From Synergistaceae bacterium (GTDB lineage Bacteria; Synergistota; Synergistia; Synergistales; Aminobacteriaceae), in assembly GCA_031273365.1 (NCBI GenBank), contig JAISSA010000195.1, forward strand, positions 1 to 5,078: 5,078 nt of DNA, in the 5' to 3' direction. Below the pieces are notes generated by a model. It ran no database searches, was not told the DNA's origin, and worked only from the letters and a program-made list of their open reading frames with translations. Positions 1-5,078 of the stretch are shown here, one piece after another (the stretch's first letter is position 1; every line of letters starts with the position of its first letter). Made by a program: the position numbers and the translations under genes.

Positions 1-503
1 CCGGGCAGCACCGGGACGGCGGCCTGCGCGATGATCGGGCCTCCGTCCAGCGTCTCGTCGACGAAGTGCACCGTGCATCCCGATATTTTGACGCCGTGCT
101 CCAGCGCCTGCCTCTGCGCATGCAGGCCGGGGAAGGAGGGAAGCAGAGAGGGGTGGATGTTGATGATGCGGGAGGGATTCGAAAAACGCCGGATAAAGCC
201 CGGACCCAGTATCCGCATGAATCCGGCGAGGACGACGAGATCCACCCGACGGCTTTCCAGCGCATCGATGATCGCCGCCTCGAAAGCGTCCCTGTCCGGG
301 AAAGCCCCTCGCTCGACGACAACCCCCGGAATATCCAGCCCTTCAAGCCGCCTCAGCGCAAGGGCATCGGACCTGTCCGACACGACGACCGCGACCTCCG
401 CTTCCGAACTTTTTGAACTCATCTCCAGAATCGCCCCCAGATTGCTCCCCCGCCCGGAGACCAGCACGCCCAGACGCAGAGGAAACGCCGTATTGGTTTT
501 CAT
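1..503 (-). CDS. purN: Phosphoribosylglycinamide formyltransferase (GAR transformylase), 3'-truncated by the window edge
   Basis: PurN transfers a formyl group from 10-formyltetrahydrofolate to GAR, giving FGAR (step 3 of purine synthesis, cytoplasmic). The frame is open from ATG 503-501 to the left edge: 167 complete codons of a family that is usually about 200-215 residues, so roughly 40-45 residues lie outside the window. Visible family motifs are the N-terminal phosphate-binding loop SGRGSN (residues 16-21), AGFMRIL (93-99), the catalytic NIHPSLLPSFPG block (115-126, with Asn115 and His117), and GCTVHFVDETLDGGPII (142-158), where His146 and Asp153 match the E. coli active-site His137 and Asp144. 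The ATG overlaps the purM stop as ATGA, and an AAGGAG lies 7 bases upstream, which fixes this start. It is the folate-dependent enzyme, not the formate-using PurT. No motif is missing in the visible part. Identification is near certain; only the C-terminus is unseen. Confidence 0.97.
   Translation of the reverse strand, partial: MKTNTAFPLRLGVLVSGRGSNLGAILEMSSKSSEAEVAVVVSDRSDALALRRLEGLDIPGVVVERGAFPDRDAFEAAIIDALESRRVDLVVLAGFMRILGPGFIRRFSNPSRIINIHPSLLPSFPGLHAQRQALEHGVKISGCTVHFVDETLDGGPIIAQAAVPVLP
500..503 (-). other. ATGA stop-start overlap, purM/purN
   Basis: On the minus strand ATGA contains the purN ATG (503-501) and the purM TGA (502-500), repeating the purF/purM arrangement. It suggests coupled synthesis of PurM and PurN. 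Confidence 0.92.
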
Positions 504-1585
504 CGCGTGACTCCTTCGATGTATACTGCTCCGTCGCCCGCGATAACAACCCCGATTTCGCGGGCGTCCTCGCCCCTCGCGCGGAGTTCTGCAATCAGAG
601 AGGACGCCTGCCCCGCGGAGACGACGAGGATCAGCCCGATACCCATGTTGAAGGTGCGGAACATCTCGGCGTCCGTGACGTTGCCCCACTGTTGCAGCAG
701 AGTGAAGATCGGCGGGATCGTCCAGGTTTTCGGATCGACCCGAACGGCGGTCCCCTTCGGCAAAATTCTCGGGATATTCTCGTAAAAGCCGCCCCCCGTG
801 ATGTGCACCATGCCTTTGACAGAAATGATAGACATGGCGGGAATGGCAGAAATGCCGGAAAGCAGCGGCAGCACGAGCTTCGGGTACAGCCGGGTGGGCT
901 TCAGCAGCTCCGTCCCCAGAGGCGTTCCCAGCTCGGGCACGATTGTCTCCGCCGTCATTTTTTTATGATCGAAGCAGATTTTTCGCACCAGGGAGAACCC
1001 GTTGGAGTGCAGGCCGCTGGACGCCACTCCGATCAGCACGTCCCCCGGCGCGATATCGGCGCGGGGCAACAGCCTTTCGCGCTCCGCGACGCCGACGCAA
1101 AACCCCGCGATGTCATACTCGCCCGTCCGGTAAAAGCCCGGCATCTCGGCCGTCTCTCCGCCGATCAGCGCGCAGCCGGACTCCCGACACGCGGCGGCGA
1201 CGCCCCGCACGATCTCCCCCACCTGAGATGGATTCAATTTCCCCACGGCCAGATAATCGAGGAAAAAAAGCGGCTCCGCGCCCTGAACCAGAACGTCGTT
1301 GACGCACATGGCGACGACGTCCTGCCCGATGGTGTCGTGCCGCCCCATCATAAAGGCGACCTGAAGCTTCGTCCCGACGCCGTCGGTTCCCGAGACGAGA
1401 ACGGGCTCCCTGTACCGGGAGGCATCCAGGGCGAAAAGCCCCCCGAACCCGCCCACACTGCCCAACACCTCCGGCCGCCGGGTCGAGTCCGCCGCCTTCC
1501 TGATCTCCTCGATCGACCGGTTCGCTTCGTCGACGTCGACTCCCGCGTCCCGGTAGGAAAACGAAGGAGAAAACGGGCCTGTCAT
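500..1585 (-). CDS. purM: Phosphoribosylformylglycinamidine cyclo-ligase (AIR synthetase)
   Basis: PurM closes the imidazole ring: FGAM + ATP gives AIR + ADP + Pi (step 5, cytoplasmic, normally a homodimer). The product is 361 residues against about 345 for E. coli. Family motifs in order are SYRDAGVD (10-17), GGFGGLF (45-51), SGTDGVGTKL (65-74), GQDVVAMCVND (87-97), GAEPLFFLDY (102-111), IGGETAEMPG (141-150), SSGLHSNGFSLVR (189-201), HITGGGFYENIPR (261-273) and FRTFNMGIG (309-317). The frame stays open upstream to an ATG at 1651, but I chose ATG 1585. It puts the SYRDAGVD motif at the usual distance from the N-terminus, has GGAGG 7 bases upstream, and overlaps the purF stop as ATGA; the 22 extra residues do not look like PurM. 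Compared with the E. coli and B. subtilis proteins as I recall them, about 9 extra residues lie between the PTRLY segment (230-234) and HITGGG (261-266). This insertion is noted separately as a finding. The stop TGA 502-500 overlaps the purN ATG. Confidence 0.97.
   Translation of the reverse strand: MTGPFSPSFSYRDAGVDVDEANRSIEEIRKAADSTRRPEVLGSVGGFGGLFALDASRYREPVLVSGTDGVGTKLQVAFMMGRHDTIGQDVVAMCVNDVLVQGAEPLFFLDYLAVGKLNPSQVGEIVRGVAAACRESGCALIGGETAEMPGFYRTGEYDIAGFCVGVAERERLLPRADIAPGDVLIGVASSGLHSNGFSLVRKICFDHKKMTAETIVPELGTPLGTELLKPTRLYPKLVLPLLSGISAIPAMSIISVKGMVHITGGGFYENIPRILPKGTAVRVDPKTWTIPPIFTLLQQWGNVTDAEMFRTFNMGIGLILVVSAGQASSLIAELRARGEDAREIGVVIAGDGAVYIEGVTR
511..516 (-). promoter_or_regulatory. 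Ribosome binding site of purN, inside the end of purM
   Basis: AAGGAG on the minus strand ends 7 bases before ATG 503, within the last codons of purM. Together with the ATGA overlap it fixes the purN start and suggests that ribosomes finishing purM re-initiate on purN. Confidence 0.82.
1582..1585 (-). other. ATGA stop-start overlap, purF/purM
   Basis: On the minus strand the four bases ATGA contain the purM ATG (1585-1583) and the purF TGA (1584-1582). This is the classic termination-reinitiation overlap. Confidence 0.92.
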
Positions 1586-2988
1586 ATTCCCGCCTCCGCC
1601 AGACACTCCGAGACGTCGGTGGGGTAATCGCCCCGGAAGCAGGAGGTGCACATCCGCTCTCCCATCCCGTCTCCAACGGACTCCAGAAGGCCCTGCAGCG
1701 AAAGATAATGCAGCCCGTCGGTCCCGATTTTACGGCAGATTTCCTCCTCCGTGGACACGGCGGCGATCAGCTCCCTGCGTATCGACGTGTCGATGCCGTA
1801 ATAACAGGGGTGAGTGATCGGCGGAGAGGACACGCACATGTGGACCTCCGTCGCTCCGGCCCGGCGCAGCAGGGCGATGAGGCGCGCGCTCGTCGTCCCC
1901 CGCACGATGGAGTCGTCGATCAGGACGACCCTCTTCCCCGCGAGGTTCGCCTGCACGGGGTTCAGCTTCATCTCGACCGTGGCTTTCCGCTTCGTCTGGT
2001 CGGGCAGGATGAACGTCCGTCCGACGTAGCGGTTCTTGATCAGCCCCTCGACGAACGGAAGCCCGCTTTCCGCGCTGAACCCGATGGCCGCCGCGATGCC
2101 GGTGTCGGGCACCGGGACGACGACGTCCGCCGCCGCGGGGTACTCCCGCGCCAGCCGGCGTCCCATGAGATAGCGGCTCTGCCAGACGCTGACCCCGTCG
2201 ATAACGCTGTCCGGGCGCGCAAAGTAGATGTACTCGAAAACGCAGCTCGAACGCCGGGCCTTCTTTTGCAGAAAGTACGAATGCACTCCTGTCCGATCGA
2301 CGACGACCATCTCGCCGGGAAGGACGTCTCTGACGAACGTCGCGTTGACCGCGTCGAGCGCGCAGGTCTCCGACGCCAGCACGTATCCGTCCTCCAGACG
2401 CCCCAGGCAGAGCGGGCGGAAGGCGTGCGGGTCGCGAACGCCTGTGAGCCGGTCGCCGGTCATGATGACGAGACTGTAAGCGCCCTCGATCTGCTCCAGG
2501 CTCGAAAGAATCTTTTCCTCGACGGTGGGCGCCTGGGAAACGGCAATCAGGTTCAGAATCGACTCACTGTCCGAGCTGGACTGGAAAATGCAGCCCGCGT
2601 TCTCGAGCCGGCGTCGGGTTTCCTGCGCGTTGGTCAGGCTGCCGTTGTGCGCCAGGCTGATGAACCCCCCGGAGAAGGAGGCCAGGAACGGCTGGACGTT
2701 GGCGAGCACGCTGCCCCCGACGGTCGAGTAGCGCACGTGCCCCACGGCGCAGTGCCCCGTGATGCCGGGAAGACGGGGCCTGAACGCCTCGGTCATCAGC
2801 CCCATGCCCTTTGCGATGTCGACGTGCATTCCGTCGGTCACGGCGATCCCCGCGCTCTCCTGTCCCCGATGCTGGAGCGCGAAGAGCCCCAGGTAGCAGA
2901 CGTCCGTCACGGAGGCCGTCTTCGACCAGATCCCGAAAATACCGCACTCCTCGTGCCATTGGGGCTCATTTATTATTTCATCATACAT
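1582..2988 (-). CDS. purF: Amidophosphoribosyltransferase (glutamine-PRPP amidotransferase), Fe-S cluster and propeptide type
   Basis: PurF catalyses the committed step: PRPP + glutamine + water gives 5-phosphoribosylamine + glutamate + PPi. It has 468 residues, typical for the family. The N-terminal Ntn-type glutaminase domain (about 15-245) starts at Cys15 in the EECGIFGIW motif. The preceding 14 residues form a propeptide that must be removed to expose Cys15 as the nucleophile. ALQHRGQESAGIA (37-49) and HNGSLTN (114-120) are glutaminase motifs. The C-terminal phosphoribosyltransferase domain carries the PRPP loop VVLIDDSIVRGTTS (354-367). Four cysteines match the [4Fe-4S] ligands of B. subtilis PurF: Cys249 (SSCVFEYIYFARPD), Cys395 (THPCYYGID), and Cys447 and Cys450 (MCTSC). 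E. coli PurF lacks both the cluster and the propeptide. ATG 2988 was chosen for its AGGAG 8 bases upstream and its B. subtilis-like start; the gene overlaps purL by 16 bases and purM by 4. The frame stays open far upstream through purL, but that part has the composition of an out-of-frame shadow. Confidence 0.98.
   Translation of the reverse strand: MYDEIINEPQWHEECGIFGIWSKTASVTDVCYLGLFALQHRGQESAGIAVTDGMHVDIAKGMGLMTEAFRPRLPGITGHCAVGHVRYSTVGGSVLANVQPFLASFSGGFISLAHNGSLTNAQETRRRLENAGCIFQSSSDSESILNLIAVSQAPTVEEKILSSLEQIEGAYSLVIMTGDRLTGVRDPHAFRPLCLGRLEDGYVLASETCALDAVNATFVRDVLPGEMVVVDRTGVHSYFLQKKARRSSCVFEYIYFARPDSVIDGVSVWQSRYLMGRRLAREYPAAADVVVPVPDTGIAAAIGFSAESGLPFVEGLIKNRYVGRTFILPDQTKRKATVEMKLNPVQANLAGKRVVLIDDSIVRGTTSARLIALLRRAGATEVHMCVSSPPITHPCYYGIDTSIRRELIAAVSTEEEICRKIGTDGLHYLSLQGLLESVGDGMGERMCTSCFRGDYPTDVSECLAEAGI
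1593..1597 (-). promoter_or_regulatory. Ribosome binding site of purM, inside the end of purF
   Basis: GGAGG on the minus strand ends 7 bases before ATG 1585, within the last codons of purF. It decides the purM start against the ATG at 1651, which would add 22 residues unlike the family and deepen the overlap with purF. Confidence 0.8.
2973..2988 (-). other. 16-base purL/purF coding overlap
   Basis: The last five codons of purL plus one base of the preceding codon are also the first codons of purF in another frame. purL ends with two Met codons, Lys and TAA; purF reads MYDEII across the same bases. The purF frame begins with low-GC codons, including two consecutive ATA (Ile5-Ile6), unlike the rest of the window. 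The arrangement is a likely translational coupling point. Confidence 0.9.
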
Positions 2989-5078
2989 GCGAGGCTCTCC
3001 TCCCAGAGGCTCCGGATCTCGTCCGGCGGGCATTCCACAAGCACGTCTCCGCAATAGCGCAGAGAAAAAATTTTGTCGGACACGGTCCCGAGCATCGTAA
3101 AGGGAAGGGAATGCTTTTTCAGAAGGGCTTCCATCTCCTTCCACTTCCCGGGGCGGACGGAGACGACCGCGCGCGACTGGGTCTCCCCGAAGAGGGCCGC
3201 CGCCGCGGAGACGTCTCCCCTCCAGTCCAGCGATACCCCCAGATTGCCCTGTATCGCGGACTCCGCCAGCGTGACGGCAAGCCCGCCCTCGGAGCAGTCG
3301 TGCGCGGAGGCCAAAAGCCTCTTCTGCGCGGCATCGACCAGAAAGGTATGCAGGCTCTTTTCCCTTTCGAAATCCAGGGCCGGAACCTCCCCCTCGTCCC
3401 TGCCCGTCAGCAGGAAATGCGCCTCCGACGCGCCCAGTTCCTCCCGCGTCTCGCCGACGAGCGCGATGAGGTCTCCCTCGGCCTTGAATTCGCTCGTGAC
3501 GCGGTCCTCCACGTTCTCCAGAAGGCCGACCATGCCGATCGTCGGAGCGGGGTGTATGGCCCGGCCGTCGTACTCGTTGTAAAAGCTGACGTTGCCCCCC
3601 GTGACGGGGGTCGAAAACGCCCTGCACGCGTCCGCCATCCCGTCCGTGGCGTTGACGAACTGCCAGTAGATCTCCGGCTTCTCCGGGTTCCCGAAGTTCA
3701 GGCAGTTCGTGATCGCCAGAGGCCTGGCCCCGCTCGCCGCCACGTTCCGCGCGGCCTCGGCGACGGCGATGGCCCCGCCGAGCCATGGGTTCAGGTACGT
3801 ATAACGGCTGTTGCAGTCGGTCGCGAGGGCCATCCCCTTTTCGGAGCCGGGCAGGCGCAGAACGGCGGCGTCGCTCCCCGGACGGACGACCGTGTTCGTC
3901 CCGATTGTGCTGTCGTACTGCTCGTAAATCCACCGTTTCGACGCGATGTTCGGGGAGGCGAGCAGTCTCTTCAGGAGGCCCGTCCAGTCGCCGCAGTTCC
4001 GCAGCTCGGAGCAGTCGGCCTTCCTGAGGGCGCTGAAATACCCAGGCTCGGCGGTGGGGCGTATGTTCACCGGGGCGTCGTCGGTCAGGAACCCGGCCGG
4101 GACGGAGGCCAGCACCTCCTCGCCCCTTCGGATCGTGAAGCGCCCGTCTCCCGTGACCTCGCCGATCGCCGCCGCGGTCAGGTCCCATTTCTCGAACACG
4201 GCCCCGATCGCGTCGACCTTCGATGGCTCCACGACCATCAGCATACGCTCCTGGGACTCCGAAAGCATAATCTCCCAGGGCTCCATGCTCTTCTCTCTCA
4301 GGGGAACTCTGTTCAGGTCGATATAAAGTCCGCTCCCGGCGCGCCCCGCCATCTCGGAGCCCGACGAGGTCAGCCCCGCCGCGCCCAGGTCCTGCAGCCC
4401 CACGACCAGCCCGGCCTCCAGCACCTCCAGGGAGGCCTCCAGCAGCAGCTTTTCCATGAAGGGGTCGCCCACCTGCACGTTGGGGCGTTTGTCGGGGTCG
4501 GCGTCGCTCAGTTCCTCGGAGGCGAAGCTCGCCCCTTTGATGCCGTCGCGTCCGGTGCGCGCGCCCACGAGCATGACGATGTTGCCGACGCCGGTCGCCT
4601 GCCCCCTGAAAATTTTGTCCTCCTCGACCAGCCCCACGCACATCGCGTTGACGAGCGGGTTGCCGTGGTAGGACGGGTGAAAGAACGTCTCGCCGCCCAC
4701 GGTGGGAATGCCGATGCAGTTGCCGTAGCCTCCGACCCCCGCGACGACGCCGCGAAAGAGCCCCTTCGTGCGGACGTCGTCGAGCGCGCCAAAGCGCAGG
4801 CTGTCGAGCGACGCCACGGGACGCGCGCCCATCGCGAAAATATCGCGGATGATCCCGCCCACGCCCGTCGCCGCGCCCTGATACGGCTCGACGGCGGACG
4901 GATGGTTGTGGCTTTCCATCTTGAAGACCGCGCAGAGTTTTCCATCCAGGCGGACGACGCCCGCGTTCTCTCCCGGCCCCTGGACGATCCCGGGCCCGGT
5001 CACGGGAAACTTGCGAAGCTGCGCTTTCGAGTTTTTATAGCTGCAGTGCTCCGACCACATGACGCCGAAAAGGGACAA
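2973..5078 (-). CDS. purL: Phosphoribosylformylglycinamidine synthase, large (synthetase) subunit, 5'-truncated by the window edge
   Basis: PurL is the synthetase subunit of FGAM synthetase: FGAR + ATP + ammonia (from glutamine via PurQ) gives FGAM (step 4, cytoplasmic). The window holds 701 codons up to TAA 2975-2973. The first visible codon, TTG at the edge, lies inside the gene, because the conserved MWSEHCSYKNS motif follows at visible residues 7-17 whereas B. subtilis PurL has it about 50 residues in. Roughly 40-50 N-terminal residues are therefore missing, and the full length would be about 745, the short PurL class. Visible motifs (residues counted within the window) are QGPGENAG (33-40), KMESHNHPSAVEPYQGAATG (53-72), GYGNCIGIPTVGGE (117-130), GDPFMEKLLLEA (204-215), QDLGAAGLTSSGSEMA (229-244), MLSESQERM (271-279), TNCLNFGNPEKPE (457-469), TPVTGGNVSFYNEY (490-503), AHDCSEGGLAVTLAES (592-607) and GETQSR (631-636). 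The two halves are the duplicated PurM-like folds known for this family. There is no C-terminal glutaminase domain, unlike the roughly 1300-residue E. coli enzyme, so separate PurQ and PurS are required. The end of the gene carries the purF Shine-Dalgarno and start. Confidence 0.98.
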   Translation of the reverse strand: MSLFGVMWSEHCSYKNSKAQLRKFPVTGPGIVQGPGENAGVVRLDGKLCAVFKMESHNHPSAVEPYQGAATGVGGIIRDIFAMGARPVASLDSLRFGALDDVRTKGLFRGVVAGVGGYGNCIGIPTVGGETFFHPSYHGNPLVNAMCVGLVEEDKIFRGQATGVGNIVMLVGARTGRDGIKGASFASEELSDADPDKRPNVQVGDPFMEKLLLEASLEVLEAGLVVGLQDLGAAGLTSSGSEMAGRAGSGLYIDLNRVPLREKSMEPWEIMLSESQERMLMVVEPSKVDAIGAVFEKWDLTAAAIGEVTGDGRFTIRRGEEVLASVPAGFLTDDAPVNIRPTAEPGYFSALRKADCSELRNCGDWTGLLKRLLASPNIASKRWIYEQYDSTIGTNTVVRPGSDAAVLRLPGSEKGMALATDCNSRYTYLNPWLGGAIAVAEAARNVAASGARPLAITNCLNFGNPEKPEIYWQFVNATDGMADACRAFSTPVTGGNVSFYNEYDGRAIHPAPTIGMVGLLENVEDRVTSEFKAEGDLIALVGETREELGASEAHFLLTGRDEGEVPALDFEREKSLHTFLVDAAQKRLLASAHDCSEGGLAVTLAESAIQGNLGVSLDWRGDVSAAAALFGETQSRAVVSVRPGKWKEMEALLKKHSLPFTMLGTVSDKIFSLRYCGDVLVECPPDEIRSLWEESLACMMK
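2997..3001 (-). promoter_or_regulatory. Ribosome binding site of purF, inside the end of purL
   Basis: Reading the minus strand, AGGAG (within GGGAGGAGAG) ends 8 bases before ATG 2988. It lies in the last codons of purL and supports the chosen purF start over any start further upstream in the long open frame. The first purF codons are AT-rich in a GC-rich neighbourhood, which would keep the initiation region free of strong secondary structure (inference). Confidence 0.8.

Noticed and set aside
1..510. Plus-strand open frames at the left edge (31-510 and 66-416)
   Set aside because: They lie opposite purN, whose minus-strand frame carries all the expected catalytic motifs, and their Ser/Arg/Thr-rich translations show no family features.
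413..1627. 404-codon plus-strand open frame opposite purM
   Set aside because: It is antisense to a certain gene, is rich in Arg/Pro/Asp/His as expected for a GC-rich shadow frame, and has no recognisable motif.
1586..1651. Alternative upstream purM start at 1651
   Set aside because: The 22 extra residues are unlike PurM. The ATG at 1585 has a GGAGG at 7 bases and the ATGA overlap.
1708..3057. 449-codon plus-strand open frame opposite purF
   Set aside because: It lies almost entirely opposite purF and its composition is typical of a reverse-frame shadow in GC-rich DNA. No domain or motif was recognised.
3595..3610. Near-perfect inverted repeat, CCCCCGTGACGGGGG
   Set aside because: It encodes the conserved PurL TPVTGGN motif (visible residues 490-496) and has no T-run, so it is probably a by-product of conserved codons rather than a terminator or operator.
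5076..5078. TTG at the right edge as a possible purL start
   Set aside because: The conserved MWSEHCSYKNS motif would then be only 7 residues from the N-terminus, against about 50 in the family. The codon is internal and the gene is cut by the window.

Overview
The window is a fully coding, GC-rich piece of a bacterial de novo purine biosynthesis operon. Four genes all read on the minus strand, in the order purL (3' part) - purF - purM - purN (5' part). Transcription enters from the right edge of the window and leaves at the left edge. No RNA genes, mobile elements, CRISPR arrays, internal promoters or terminators could be supported, and no stretch lacks a gene.

Layout, in the direction of transcription. 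From the right edge to 2973 is purL, the large subunit of FGAM synthetase, missing about its first 40-50 codons. Next is purF (2988-1582), glutamine-PRPP amidotransferase of the iron-sulfur, propeptide-bearing type. Then comes purM (1585-500), AIR synthetase, and finally purN (503 to the left edge), GAR transformylase, missing about its last 40-45 codons. Every junction overlaps: purL/purF by 16 bases, and purF/purM and purM/purN each by an ATGA stop-start. Each internal start has a Shine-Dalgarno sequence 7-8 bases upstream, embedded in the preceding gene. This points to one mRNA with translational coupling.

Together the genes cover step 1 (PurF: PRPP to phosphoribosylamine), step 3 (PurN: GAR to FGAR), step 4 (PurL, with PurS and PurQ: FGAR to FGAM) and step 5 (PurM: FGAM to AIR). 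PurL here is the short form without a glutaminase domain, so purS and purQ are expected elsewhere, most likely just upstream beyond the right edge. GAR synthetase (purD) and IMP synthesis (purH) may follow beyond the left edge.

The L-F-M-N order and the Fe-S type PurF resemble the Bacillus/Clostridium arrangement. The GC-rich codon use excludes a typical low-GC Firmicute. A GC-rich anaerobe, such as a member of Synergistota or a high-GC clostridial lineage, is a plausible but low-confidence guess. This is an ordinary housekeeping region and I see no undescribed system. The points most worth a second look are a roughly 9-residue insertion in PurM, the compact coupled junctions, and the complete Fe-S ligand set plus 14-residue propeptide of PurF.
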